Shown here in pieces: positions 15,134 through 23,680 of a stretch of 55,142 nucleotides of DNA; the first letter of the stretch is position 1, and every line of letters starts with the position of its first letter. Below the pieces are notes generated by a model. The model searched no databases and was not told where the DNA came from. It worked only from the letters and a program-made list of their open reading frames with translations. A program made the translations under genes and the position numbers. Source of the stretch: Myxococcaceae bacterium (lineage in GTDB: Bacteria; Myxococcota; Myxococcia; Myxococcales; Myxococcaceae); the NCBI GenBank assembly GCA_019694595.1, contig JAIBBQ010000022.1, forward strand, positions 1 through 55,142. Reading direction: 5' to 3'.

Positions 15134-15940
15134 TCACTTCCGAGTCAACGGCTGCACTTCGAAGAGCGCGAATCCGGCGACCGTCCACTTGGCGTAGCCC
15201 AGGTTTCGCCCCACGTACGCCGCCAGCGGCTCGTCGACCACCTTGCCGAAGGTGCGCGACGCGTGGCGCAGCATCGGCCCCTTGGGCCCGTGCACCAGGA
15301 AGCCGACGTGGCTGACCCGGGTGACCAGGTTGGGGCGGTCTGCCCGCACCACCACCACCACCGTGCCTTCGGGCGCCTTGCCGAGCAGCGCCACCGCCTG
15401 CTGCGGTGGGACGACGTCGAGGTGGTACTCGCCACGAGGCTGCGCGGCTTTCGGGAGCGCCAGCGCCGCGCCCGACGGCGAGGCCCACGCCCGGTCGTCG
15501 AGCCGCTTGGACACCTGCACCACGGCCGTGCCGCCGATCGCCCGGGTGACGTCTCTCAGGTGGCCACGCGCCAGGTTCCCCGGCAGCCACTGCGCTTCCA
15601 TCACGTGCTCGCGCGCCTCCCAGGCAGGCGCGGCGTGGTAGCGAATGTCGGACAGCGTGGGCAGCAGCTCGGCCGGGGTGGGCGTGGTGGCCAGCGCCAT
15701 CGTCTCCTCGACGAAGGTGAGGCAATCGACGGCGTCGAAGCGCAGCAGTGGGTCGGCGTCGCGCCCCTCGCCTTCTCCCAGCGGCGAGACCACGTACGGC
15801 GTGCCCAGGAAGTCCTTCGACGCGGTCAACAGCCGCGCCTGCAGCGGCTGTGCGGCGAGCGCGGCGATCTGCGCGTCGCGCCCCGCGTCGGGCAGCTCGC
15901 TCCAGGCCGAGAGCACCACCAGCGTGAGCGTGCCGATCAT
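15134..15940 (-). CDS. DUF1460 (N-acetylmuramoyl-L-alanine amidase-like) secreted protein
   Basis: A 268-residue protein with an N-terminal signal sequence (MIGTLTLVVLSAWSEL). It matches the DUF1460 family, which has an NlpC/P60-like papain fold; visible family marks are FLGTPYVVSPLGEGEGRD, the nucleophile region RFDAVDCLTFVEETMAL (Cys) and VTRVSHVGFLVH (His). It may act on peptidoglycan stem peptides or related amides in the periplasm. The ATG overlaps the stop of the HEAT-repeat gene (ATGA at 15937-15940), so these two are an operon. A 60-base gap separates it from the cupredoxin-like gene. Confidence 0.82.
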   Translation of the reverse strand: MIGTLTLVVLSAWSELPDAGRDAQIAALAAQPLQARLLTASKDFLGTPYVVSPLGEGEGRDADPLLRFDAVDCLTFVEETMALATTPTPAELLPTLSDIRYHAAPAWEAREHVMEAQWLPGNLARGHLRDVTRAIGGTAVVQVSKRLDDRAWASPSGAALALPKAAQPRGEYHLDVVPPQQAVALLGKAPEGTVVVVVRADRPNLVTRVSHVGFLVHGPKGPMLRHASRTFGKVVDEPLAAYVGRNLGYAKWTVAGFALFEVQPLTRK

Positions 15941-16908
15941 CGGACGATGCCCTTCTGCCGGAGAATCGCCGCCCGCTGCTCGTCGGTCAGCCGAAGGCGC
16001 TCCAGCACTTCCTCGTACGGCAGCCGTGCTTCGCCCTGCGCCTGGTAGCTCTGCAGCACCAGCCACTCGAGCTTGGTGCGATCGCCGCCGTCGTAGAGCA
16101 CCCGCGCGGCCTGGGCCGCGAGCCGCCGGTCGTCGTCGTCGAGCAGGGGCGCCACCAGCGGCGCGGCCGCCTTCGCTCCCACGCCCTCGAAGAGCGCCAG
16201 GGCCGCCAGGCGCTCGTAGCGGTCGCTCGAGGCGAGCCTGGCCTTCGCGTAGGCGAAGCCCTGCGAGGCACCGAGGAGCACCAGGCCTTGCGCCGCTGCC
16301 TGGCGCGCGCTTTCCGACGACTGCGCCAGGTACGCTTCCAGCGCGGGCACCTGCCGGCGGTCGCCGCACTGGCCGCAGGCCACCAGCATCACCGCGCGGA
16401 CCTCGGGGTCGCCTTCGGCAGCGGCCGCGCGCGCCAGCACCGCGCCGTACTTCGGCTGCCGCAGGAGCCCCAGGGCCCGGGCCGCTTCACGGCGCAGCCC
16501 CGGGCTGGTCTCGACCAGGAGCCCCGCGAGCGCGGGGCCCGCCGCCACCAGCCGCAGCCGCCCGGCGCCGGTCGCCGCCCAGAGTCGCACCGCGGTGTCG
16601 GGGTCGCCCACGCCGCTCAGCATCAGCGGGCCGCTCTCCGGGTCGCGCAGCTCGGCGAGCGCCTGCATCACGTCGCGCCGCCGCTCGATCGACGGCAGGG
16701 TCGCGAACGACTGGCCCAGGAGCACCGCGGCCACGTGCTCCTGTCCGAGGAAGTGAATGCGGTTGAGCGCCTGGTTGAGCGGCGCCCCGTCGGCGATGGA
16801 ACGCGCGAGCCGCTCGGCCTCGGCGCGCTGGTTGATGGTCCTGAGGGTGTCCGAGGTGCCCGCTCCGGCAGGCACGGCGACGAGCAGGACCAGCGCCAAC
16901 CAACGCAT
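15937..16908 (-). CDS. Secreted HEAT-repeat protein
   Basis: A 323-residue protein with a signal peptide (MRWLALVLLVAVPAGAG) followed by roughly seven HEAT/PBS-lyase-type helical repeats with the recurring pattern of DPD-x-AVR-x-xAAxALG (for example GVGDPDTAVRLWAATGAGRL and DRYERLAALALFEG). Such repeats form a protein-binding scaffold. The C-terminal tail (LRLTDEQRAAILRQKG) may be a separate helix. The start was set at the ATG beginning the signal peptide; the longer open frame upstream is antisense to the neighbouring gene. It is translationally coupled to the DUF1460 amidase-like gene. Confidence 0.8.
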   Translation of the reverse strand: MRWLALVLLVAVPAGAGTSDTLRTINQRAEAERLARSIADGAPLNQALNRIHFLGQEHVAAVLLGQSFATLPSIERRRDVMQALAELRDPESGPLMLSGVGDPDTAVRLWAATGAGRLRLVAAGPALAGLLVETSPGLRREAARALGLLRQPKYGAVLARAAAAEGDPEVRAVMLVACGQCGDRRQVPALEAYLAQSSESARQAAAQGLVLLGASQGFAYAKARLASSDRYERLAALALFEGVGAKAAAPLVAPLLDDDDRRLAAQAARVLYDGGDRTKLEWLVLQSYQAQGEARLPYEEVLERLRLTDEQRAAILRQKGIVR

Positions 16909-17017
16909 CGTGCCCGCACGGTACCACCTCGAGGCCGGGCAGGCCCGGCAGCTGCCGGGGGCGGAACGAGGCACTGGGTTCTTTGCGAAAGCCCCGATTC
17001 CAGCGAGCATCGGGACC

Positions 17018-17929
17018 ATGAGTCTCAAGCTCGCTGCGCTCCTGGAGCCGAAGGAACCCCGCCGCCGGGCGCTCGCCCAGGGCCTGGCGAAGGCCGGCCT
17101 CAAGCTGAGCCGCGCCGCGGACCCGGCCGAGCTCACCAACGAGGACCTGGTGGTGCTCGGCCCGACGGTGCCGTCGCCCCGCCGGGTGGCCCAGCTGGTG
17201 CGCGAGCAGCGCCCGGGCGCGCTGGTGGTGGGGGCGCTGTCCAAGGGCTTCAAGGCGCCCTGGGCCGACGCGGTGGTGCCGCTGCCCCTGTCCCCCAACG
17301 ATCTCAAGGTGCGGCTTCTGGAATGGGCGGCGGTCCGCAAGGCGAGCGCCGCGCCGCTGCCGCCCCCGCGGCCGGGCGACGGCATCCTCGACCCGCTCAC
17401 CAACTTCTACACGTTCAACCACTTCAAGGAAGTGCTCTTCGTCGAAGTGAAGCGGGCACGGCGCTACGGCTTTCCGCTCGCGCTGGCGCTGCTGGCGTTC
17501 GACCCGCTGACCGAGGCCGACGACAAGGAGCTCCAGCCGCAGCTGCTCGGCGGGCTGTCGCTCGCCATCCGTCGCTCGCTGCGCGACACCGACTACCCGG
17601 TCCAGCAGGGCTCGGACCGGGTGCTGTTGCTCATGCCGCACACCGACCTGGCCGGGGCGCTGATCGTCGCGCGGCGCATCTGCGAACGGGTGGCGCGGGC
17701 GACGCTGCAGCACGGTGACCAGGTGGTGAACCCCACCATCTCCATCGGCGTGGCCGCGGGCGACCCTGCGCGCGAGTACGCGTTCAGCGACCTGGTGCGC
17801 CAGGCGCAAGACGGCCTCGCCTCGGCGCAGACCCGCGGCGGCAACCGGGTCGAGTTCTTCGACACCGCAGCCGCCCAGGCCCAGGCCCAGATGACGCCCG
17901 CCGGCGGCGTCCCGGCCGTGAGACGCTGA
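17018..17929 (+). CDS. Pseudo-receiver plus degenerate GGDEF protein
   Basis: A 303-residue protein. The N-terminal 110 residues look like a response-regulator receiver but the phospho-acceptor site is replaced (DLVVLGPTVPSP, Gly in place of Asp). The C-terminal part has the outline of a GGDEF domain (DPLTNFYTFNHFKEVL, FDPL, PTISIGVAAGD, AQDGLASAQTRGGNRVEFF), but the GGDEF motif reads GSDRV. It should therefore be inactive as diguanylate cyclase and may be a c-di-GMP effector or a protein-interaction module. It is divergently transcribed from the HEAT operon and convergent with the FHA-GGDEF gene across a large palindrome. Confidence 0.82.
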   Translation: MSLKLAALLEPKEPRRRALAQGLAKAGLKLSRAADPAELTNEDLVVLGPTVPSPRRVAQLVREQRPGALVVGALSKGFKAPWADAVVPLPLSPNDLKVRLLEWAAVRKASAAPLPPPRPGDGILDPLTNFYTFNHFKEVLFVEVKRARRYGFPLALALLAFDPLTEADDKELQPQLLGGLSLAIRRSLRDTDYPVQQGSDRVLLLMPHTDLAGALIVARRICERVARATLQHGDQVVNPTISIGVAAGDPAREYAFSDLVRQAQDGLASAQTRGGNRVEFFDTAAAQAQAQMTPAGGVPAVRR

Positions 17930-17933
17930 CTGA

Positions 17934-18149
17934 TTCTCGCCGGCTCCCGCCGCTCGAATCGGCGAGGCTGACGCCTCGTCCCACGGAGAGCGTTCGAATC
18001 GAACAACCGAACTCCTGGGCGTGAGGTGACGAGGCCGGGCGTTCCCGGTGAGTTCTTGGAGCGGTCGGTCTCTCGATCCGAACGCTCACCGTTGGACGAG
18101 GCGAGCCCCGGCGAGCCTCGCCGTTTCGAGCGGCGGGAGCCGGCGAGAA
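17934..18149. repeat. 216-bp nested palindrome between convergent genes (possible MITE or REP-like element)
   Basis: Two outer 36-bp arms (17934-17969 and 18114-18149) are inverted copies with one mismatch. Inside them lie inner 20-bp arms (17983-18002 and 18073-18092), inverted with two mismatches. The whole stretch fills the gap between the stop codons of the two GGDEF-type genes. No open frame is credible within it. It could fold as a cruciform and may stop transcription from both sides; its size and terminal inverted repeats also fit a small non-autonomous mobile element. Confidence 0.75.
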
Positions 18150-18156
18150 ACAGGAA

Positions 18157-19071
18157 TCAGCCTCCGCTGATGGAGAAGGCGTCGACCCGGTTCCGGCCGC
18201 CCTTCTTCGCGCGGTACAGGTACTTGTCGGCGGCCACGATCAGATCTTCGGGCTGCGACAGGTCGGTCTCGAAGAGCGTCGCGCTGCCGAGGCTGATGGT
18301 CACCCGGATCGGCGTGCCCGCGAAGGTGAACTCGGTGGTGTCGATGGCGCGGCGGCAGCGCTCTGCGCAGCGCACGGCCTTCTCGGAGTTCGACTCTCGC
18401 AGCAGCAGCGCGAACTCCTCGCCGCCGTAGCGCGCGAACAGGTCTTCCTGCCGCACCGTCTCGCTGATGCGCTGCGCGACCCGCTGCAGCACGTGGTCAC
18501 CCGCCGGGTGGCCGTAGGTGTCGTTGATCTTCTTGAAGTGGTCGATGTCGAACATCACCAGGCTCAACGCGACCTGGTGGCGCACGCAGTACGCGAATTC
18601 CTTGCGGAGCGTGTCGAGGAAGTACTTCTTGTTGAAGATCTTGGTCAGGCCGTCGCGGGTCGCCGACTCGTACAGCTTGCGCTGGTATTCCTCTTCCAGC
18701 TGGTCCTGCATCTGGAACTTGAGGACCGTCATCTCCCCGATCTGGATCTTGTCCCCGTCCTGCATCGTGCCCACCGACACCTTGGTGCCGTTGAGGAACG
18801 TGCCGTTGGTCGACCCGAGATCGATGAGCTGGAATTGCCCGTTCGGCGCCTGCATCACCTTGCAGTGCTTGCGCGAGATGCCGTTGTCCTCGACCTGCAT
18901 GTTGCACTCGGTGCTGCGCCCCATCACCATCTCGCTGCGGCTGAGCTTGACCATCTTGCCCACCAGCGCCTGCGAGCGGGCCGCGATCACGATGAGGTAC
19001 GCGGTGGACGCCTGCTTCGCCTGACCCAGGAGATCGGCGATCGAATGGACTGACGTCTTGTCCTCAGACAT
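18157..19071 (-). CDS. FHA-GGDEF diguanylate cyclase
   Basis: A 304-residue cytosolic protein. The FHA domain (about residues 45-120) has the GRSTECNMQVEDNGISRKHC and LGSTNGTFLNG signatures for phosphothreonine binding. The GGDEF domain (about 140-300) has DGLTKIFNKKYF, FDIDHFKKINDTYGHPAGD and the active-site motif YGGEEFALLL, so it should make c-di-GMP from two GTP. There is no typical RxxD inhibitory site right before the GGEEF motif (the segment reads RQEDLFARYGGEEF, where RQED could serve). It links Ser/Thr phosphorylation to c-di-GMP signalling, an arrangement common in myxobacteria. Confidence 0.95.
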   Translation of the reverse strand: MSEDKTSVHSIADLLGQAKQASTAYLIVIAARSQALVGKMVKLSRSEMVMGRSTECNMQVEDNGISRKHCKVMQAPNGQFQLIDLGSTNGTFLNGTKVSVGTMQDGDKIQIGEMTVLKFQMQDQLEEEYQRKLYESATRDGLTKIFNKKYFLDTLRKEFAYCVRHQVALSLVMFDIDHFKKINDTYGHPAGDHVLQRVAQRISETVRQEDLFARYGGEEFALLLRESNSEKAVRCAERCRRAIDTTEFTFAGTPIRVTISLGSATLFETDLSQPEDLIVAADKYLYRAKKGGRNRVDAFSISGG

Positions 19072-19215
19072 TCCACGACCATCTTAGGGACCGGGCCAAC
19101 CCAGCGGCAACAATTGATGCCCTGCGGCAAGCCCGGGCCCAACCATGCCTTCCCCATGCCCGACGCCGCTGCCGCGCGTGGGCGCGTGAAGGTGTGGGTC
19201 AGACAGCGGCCCTGA

Positions 19216-20037
19216 TCAGGGCTTCGACTTGGGGCGCGGGTAGACCAGACAGGCCGACGCGAACACGACCTTCTCGCTCGCGAGCCAGTTCGACGCCACC
19301 GCGCGCGCCACGTGCTCGAGCGTGGTTCCGAAGCTGGGCACGAAGCACACATCGGGCGCGTCATGGAACCGGCTCTTCACCCGGTCCAGACCGCGCTGCA
19401 GCGTGGCGAGGTCGAGCTGGCCGCCGCGCACCGGCACCGACGGGCCGTTGGGGTCGACCCCCGCCAGCTTCCCCAGGTTGGTCTGCAGCTCGAAGCCATC
19501 GGCGCGCTGGATCACCCGCAGCTTCCCGGGCACCGGCTCCTCGATCCACGCCTGGAACTTCGGCTCGTCGCGCAGCACCACCGGGTACGCCAGCGGGCCC
19601 AGCGGGTGCTTGAGCCACACCTGCGCGTGCGCATCGTCGAGCGCGGCCAGGATCGGCTGGATCTGCGCCAGGTAGGTCTCCTCGTCGGGCACCAGCAACA
19701 CCGGGGCGTCCTTCGGCCACAGCGCGCCGTAGCGGGCCGCGTCCTTCGCGACCGAGTAGTGCTCACCCTTGATCAGCACCTGCTCGCCCTGGAGCTCCAC
19801 GACCAGGCCGGTCTCGGGCGCCGAGGGCCCCGCCGGACTGAAGGGCGCCGGCGTGAAGACCGCGTCCACCGCTTCCACGTCGCCGCCATCGGCAGCCGCG
19901 GGCTTCAACATCGGCGCCGGCGCCGGGCGGGGCGCCGCGGCGATCGGCTTCGGCTTCTCCGCCGGAGGCGTCGGCTTGCAGCCCACCAGCGCCGCTGTTG
20001 CAAAAAGCACCACCACCCCCGTCCGCGTCGCAGCCAT
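19216..20037 (-). CDS. Lipoprotein with an ExbD/TolR-like periplasmic domain
   Basis: A 273-residue lipoprotein with signal peptide and lipobox (ALVGC, Cys20) and a Pro/Ala-rich linker to about residue 65. The segment VVELQGEQVLIKGEHYSV, followed by APVLLVPDEETYLAQIQPILAALDDAHAQVWL, follows the fold pattern of the ExbD/TolR periplasmic domain, but the membrane anchor with its catalytic Asp is replaced by a lipid anchor. The C-terminal 120 residues include two further such strand-helix units and a C-terminal half with two Cys. The ATG overlaps the stop of the App1-like gene (TGATG). Function unknown; a non-energised partner or decoy is a possibility. Confidence 0.7.
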   Translation of the reverse strand: MAATRTGVVVLFATAALVGCKPTPPAEKPKPIAAAPRPAPAPMLKPAAADGGDVEAVDAVFTPAPFSPAGPSAPETGLVVELQGEQVLIKGEHYSVAKDAARYGALWPKDAPVLLVPDEETYLAQIQPILAALDDAHAQVWLKHPLGPLAYPVVLRDEPKFQAWIEEPVPGKLRVIQRADGFELQTNLGKLAGVDPNGPSVPVRGGQLDLATLQRGLDRVKSRFHDAPDVCFVPSFGTTLEHVARAVASNWLASEKVVFASACLVYPRPKSKP

Positions 20038-20993
20038 CACTCGCCTCCCTCGCGCTCCAGCGCGCAGTCCTTCGGGGCCAGCCCCTTGGCGATGGCGTCG
20101 GCCAGCGCCTCCGCGGGGTCGTGGAACAGCATCGCCGGGCCGAGCCGCTCGGCCGACACGTCGCCGCCGGCATCGCGGATGTAGATGGCCTTCACCCGGC
20201 CGGGGAACTCCGCCGCCATCTGCCGGTACACCTCGGGGTCGTGCTCGCCGCTGTCGCCCACCAGCACCACCGGCTGGGTCAGCTGCCCGAGCAGCGCGCG
20301 GATCATCGGCTGCTTGTAGTCGTGCAGGGTCGACGGCCCCAGCTCGCGCAGGTACAGGCCGAACGACGGGAAGCGGTTGCGCGAGAGGAAGCTCGCCACC
20401 CGGCTCGCGTATTGAATGGGTGAGCCGCTCACCAGGGCGAAGGCGGGCGGCGCCTCCGAGCTCGCGCGCGCCAGGCAGCGGTAGAAGCCGCTCATGCCCG
20501 GCACCGCGGGCTGGGTGGCCTCGTCCTGCAGCAGCGCCGCCTTGAGCAGGCCGCGCTTGCTGCGCACGTTGGTGATCGCCAGCGTGTCGTCGAAGTCGCT
20601 CACCACGAAGTACGGCGCCGCGGCCGCGAGCACCTGCACGCCTGCCGCTGCCGCCGGCGCGCCCGGGACCTTCGCCTCCGCGCGCAACAGGCCGGTGGAG
20701 AAGCCGCCCTTCGCAGGGTGCAGCGAGACCTCGAACGCACCGTCGGCGTCGCTCACCGCGGTGGCCGACGCCCCCTCGAGGCGCACCTCGACGCTGACGC
20801 CCTTGAGCGGCGGTGCGGTCAACCGGCGCAGGTTGCGCGAGAGCGTCGAGCTGCCGGGCGACGGCGAGGCGGCCAGCACCCGGCCCGAGAGCACCACGGC
20901 GTCGGGGGTGCCCACCGCGGGCCAGAGGATCATCTGCGGGCTCGCGCCCAGGGCGAGCAGCGGGACCGCCACGGCCAGCGTCGAGAACCCCAT
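20037..20993 (-). CDS. App1-family (DUF2183) phosphatase, secreted
   Basis: A 318-residue protein with an N-terminal hydrophobic signal segment, a beta-sandwich of carboxypeptidase-regulatory type (VSDADGAFEVSLHPAKGG, about residues 75-115) and a HAD-like DUF2183 domain. The catalytic motif is SDFDDTLAITN (DxDxT), and SGSPIQYASRVASFL and VLVGDSGEHDPEVY supply later HAD motifs. Yeast App1 dephosphorylates phosphatidate, and a lipid or phosphate-ester substrate is plausible here. The start ATG at 20993 lies 126 bases from the divergent kinase gene. Confidence 0.88.
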   Translation of the reverse strand: MGFSTLAVAVPLLALGASPQMILWPAVGTPDAVVLSGRVLAASPSPGSSTLSRNLRRLTAPPLKGVSVEVRLEGASATAVSDADGAFEVSLHPAKGGFSTGLLRAEAKVPGAPAAAAGVQVLAAAAPYFVVSDFDDTLAITNVRSKRGLLKAALLQDEATQPAVPGMSGFYRCLARASSEAPPAFALVSGSPIQYASRVASFLSRNRFPSFGLYLRELGPSTLHDYKQPMIRALLGQLTQPVVLVGDSGEHDPEVYRQMAAEFPGRVKAIYIRDAGGDVSAERLGPAMLFHDPAEALADAIAKGLAPKDCALEREGGE

Positions 20994-21119
20994 GGCGCCG
21001 TTCCATACCTCGCCCGCGCGCGCTTGGCTCGCCTTCCCCGAGGCGGCCGCGCCGCCCCTTTGGTACCGTCGCGAGAGCCGCACCGGGCAGCGCAAGGCAC
21101 CAGAAACGTTCGCACGCGC

Positions 21120-23390
21120 GTGAGCGACGACCAGCACACTCCGTTCGGGAAGTACGAGCTCGGCCCGAGGCTCGCTGCGGGCGGCATGGCCGAGATCTTC
21201 CGTGCCCGCTACCAGCCGGCCCCGGGCGTCTCCAAGCAGGTGGTGATCAAGCGGATCCTCCCCCACTACGCCGCGAACCAGGCCTTCGTCGCCATGTTCA
21301 CCAACGAGGCCCGCATCGCCATGGGCCTCAGCCACGGAAACATCGCCCAGGTCTTCGACTTCGGAGAGATCGACGGCGACTGGTTCATCGCCATGGAGCT
21401 GGTCGACGGCCAGCCGCTCTCGCGCATCATGAAGCGCGCGCGAGAGAAAGGCCTCGCGGTGATGCCCATGCCGCTCGCGATGCTGGTCACCGCGGAGATG
21501 CTCAAGGGCCTGCACTACGCCCACACCCGGCTCGACGACCAGGGTCGCCCGCTGCGCATCGTGCACCGCGACGTCAGCCCCCAGAACGTGCTGGTGAGCT
21601 TCGAAGGCCAGGTGAAGCTGGTCGACTTCGGCATCGCCAAGGCGCGCACCGCCGGGCGGCAGGAGACCGAGGCGGGCGCGGTGAAGGGCAAGTACTCGTA
21701 CTTCTCGCCCGAGCAGGCGCGCGGCAAGGAGCTCGACGCGCGGGCCGACGTCTTCGCCGCGGGCATCGTGCTCTACGAGCTGGTGTGCGGGCAGCTGCCC
21801 TTTCAAGGCAAGCTGATCGACGCGCTCGCCGCGGTGGTGAAGGGCCGCTTCCCCCCGCCGCGCGAGCTCAACCCCGACGTCAGCCCGGCGCTGGAGAAGA
21901 TCATCCTCACCGCGATGGCCCACGAGAAGGACCAGCGCTACGAGTCGGCGGAGGCCTTCCAGGTCGCGCTCACCAGCACCCTGTACCAGACGGCGCCGTC
22001 CTTCTCGCCCAGCCGGCTCGCCCACTTCATGGGCTACCTCTTCGAGTCCGAACTGGTGGCCGAAGGGCGCCCGCAGAAGCTGCCCCGCGAGTTCTTCGAG
22101 CAGCTGGAAGTCTGGAAGAAGCCGCTGCCGGTGACCGCCCCCCAGAGCACGCTGGTGGAGACGTCGGCCGGCCGGGGGCGCCCGGCGGTGCGCACCTCGA
22201 AGGCCGGGCTCGAGGTGGCCGCCTCGCCGCGCACCAGCGAGGTGGTCCGCGCGGAGCACGGCGCGCCCACGAGGCGGTGGCTCCTGCTGATTCCCGTGGC
22301 GGCGATGGTGCTCACCGGCGTCGGGGTGACGCTCTACGGCCGCTACGCCACCTTCACCGTGCAGCTGTCGTCGCAGCCACCGGGGGCCAGCGTGCGCGTC
22401 GACGGCCGGCCCGCCGAGCCGACCCCGGTGACGCTCTCGGGCCTGTCGGTGAGCGCCCCTCACCGCATCGACGTCACCTCGGTCGGGCTCGCCCCCTGGA
22501 GCCAGACGGTGACGCCGCGGCCCGGCGCGGTGCTGGCGCTCCACGCCGAGCTGCAGCCGCTCGAGCCGCCGGCCCCCGAGCCCACCGCCGACGCCGGCCT
22601 GACCGAGCCCGCGCCCATCGAGGTGCCGCCGGTGGCGATGGAAGCGGCGTACCCCACCGCCCCCTTCGCGCTCGACGCCCAGGTGCACGTGCTGCCCACC
22701 TCCGGCGGGGTGCGGGTGCCGCTCGAGCCGGGCCATGCGTACCGGGTGTGGACCGAAGGGCGCGTGTCGCTGGGCGGGCTGCTCAACAACCTCTTCGTCG
22801 ACGAGTGCGTCTACGTGCTCGAGCAGGACGACGCCGCGCTCGCCCGCGACGGCTTCGGGCTCGCGGGCCGCAAGCCGGTCACCGTGCACCACGCGCGGGC
22901 GCTGACCGCCTTCATCACCGACCTCAAGAGCGGCGACAACTCTGGGGCGCTCAAGCTGCGCGTGCAGGACCTGGCGACCAAGGCGGTGCGCACCGCGGTG
23001 GTCGACGCCCGCGCCGCCTCCGTCGGGCCCGAACCCGGCCAGCGCTTCACCCTCTCGGGCCTGCGGCCGGCGGCGCTGTACGACGTGCAGGTGCGCCCAG
23101 GCGCGAACCCCGCGCGCACCCACGGCGAGCGCGGTGGCCAGACCGGGCGGGTGCTCTTCGGGACCCAGGCCGGCGCCTCGACGCTCGGCAGGAAGCCCAG
23201 CGCCGACGACTCGCAGCGGGTCCTCGAGGTCGGCAAGCCTCAGCGCTTCGGCGGCACCAGCTGGGCGTGGTTCGCCTTCCCCGACGCCGACCGCGGCGAC
23301 AACACGGGCACCCTGGAAGTCACCGTGACCGAGGTCGCCGGCACCGGCCAGGGCCTGCTCCAGCGCCTCGCGCAGCCGGCGCACCCGTAG
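21120..23390 (+). CDS. Transmembrane Ser/Thr protein kinase with PEGA domain
   Basis: A 756-residue Hanks-type kinase. The N-terminal kinase domain (about 10-275) has the glycine loop LAAGGMAEIF, catalytic Lys44 (VIKRI), the loop HRDVSPQNVL (149-158) and DFGIAK (169-174), so it should be active. A single membrane helix (about 386-405) leads to a PEGA domain (VQLSSQPPGASVRVDG) and a long extracytoplasmic region (490-756) with two similar beta-rich units that I do not recognise. FHA proteins in the same window are possible readers of its phosphorylation. The start is GTG at 21120 without a strong ribosome site. It is divergent from the App1 gene. Confidence 0.92.
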   Translation: MSDDQHTPFGKYELGPRLAAGGMAEIFRARYQPAPGVSKQVVIKRILPHYAANQAFVAMFTNEARIAMGLSHGNIAQVFDFGEIDGDWFIAMELVDGQPLSRIMKRAREKGLAVMPMPLAMLVTAEMLKGLHYAHTRLDDQGRPLRIVHRDVSPQNVLVSFEGQVKLVDFGIAKARTAGRQETEAGAVKGKYSYFSPEQARGKELDARADVFAAGIVLYELVCGQLPFQGKLIDALAAVVKGRFPPPRELNPDVSPALEKIILTAMAHEKDQRYESAEAFQVALTSTLYQTAPSFSPSRLAHFMGYLFESELVAEGRPQKLPREFFEQLEVWKKPLPVTAPQSTLVETSAGRGRPAVRTSKAGLEVAASPRTSEVVRAEHGAPTRRWLLLIPVAAMVLTGVGVTLYGRYATFTVQLSSQPPGASVRVDGRPAEPTPVTLSGLSVSAPHRIDVTSVGLAPWSQTVTPRPGAVLALHAELQPLEPPAPEPTADAGLTEPAPIEVPPVAMEAAYPTAPFALDAQVHVLPTSGGVRVPLEPGHAYRVWTEGRVSLGGLLNNLFVDECVYVLEQDDAALARDGFGLAGRKPVTVHHARALTAFITDLKSGDNSGALKLRVQDLATKAVRTAVVDARAASVGPEPGQRFTLSGLRPAALYDVQVRPGANPARTHGERGGQTGRVLFGTQAGASTLGRKPSADDSQRVLEVGKPQRFGGTSWAWFAFPDADRGDNTGTLEVTVTEVAGTGQGLLQRLAQPAHP

Positions 23391-23393
23391 CGC

Positions 23394-23409
23394 CACGTGG
23401 CACCACGTG
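23394..23409. repeat. Perfect inverted repeat just after the kinase stop codon
   Basis: Arms CACGTGG and CCACGTG with a 2-base loop, four bases after the TAG/stop of the kinase gene. It may be a weak transcript end or a protein site; a run of A residues (GAAAAATTG) follows. Confidence 0.4.
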
Positions 23410-23493
23410 CCGAAAAATTGATCTGTGTCGCCACCTGCCTACCCTTGCCCACATCGAAGCCCCGTCGGCTTCGTCCCTGTCGAGGAGACGCAC

Positions 23494-23667
23494 ATGAACG
23501 GCAAGAAGCTGATGGCGGTGGTGGCGATGGTGATGGCGGTCGGCGGCTCGGTGGCCTTCGCCATGGGCAACACCGGCGAGGCGACGGACGAGGCGCGGGT
23601 GCAGGCGCAGATCGACGGCCGGCTCCACGACGTGCTGGTGAAGATGCGCCAGCACCAGGGCCGCTGA
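23494..23667 (+). CDS. Small secreted peptide of unknown function
   Basis: A 57-residue protein beginning MNGKKLMAVVAMVMAVGG with a typical Sec signal peptide cleavable after AFA (about residue 23), leaving a 34-residue charged helix (EATDEARVQAQIDGRLHDVLVKM). The GAGGAG ribosome site sits 6-7 bases before the ATG. Codon use is like the neighbours. There are no cysteines. It follows the kinase on the same strand after about 100 bases and converges with the POT transporter gene. Confidence 0.7.
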   Translation: MNGKKLMAVVAMVMAVGGSVAFAMGNTGEATDEARVQAQIDGRLHDVLVKMRQHQGR

Positions 23668-23680
23668 CGGTCTCGAGGCT

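Noticed and set aside
20037-23396. A 1,119-codon minus-strand frame covering the kinase gene
   Set aside because: Only its last 318 codons (from 20993) encode the App1 protein; the rest is antisense to the kinase and has no domain.
23397-23412. Sigma54 site at TGGCACCACGTGC
   Set aside because: The -12 GC is two bases too close and the TTGC part is missing; the palindrome explains the sequence better.
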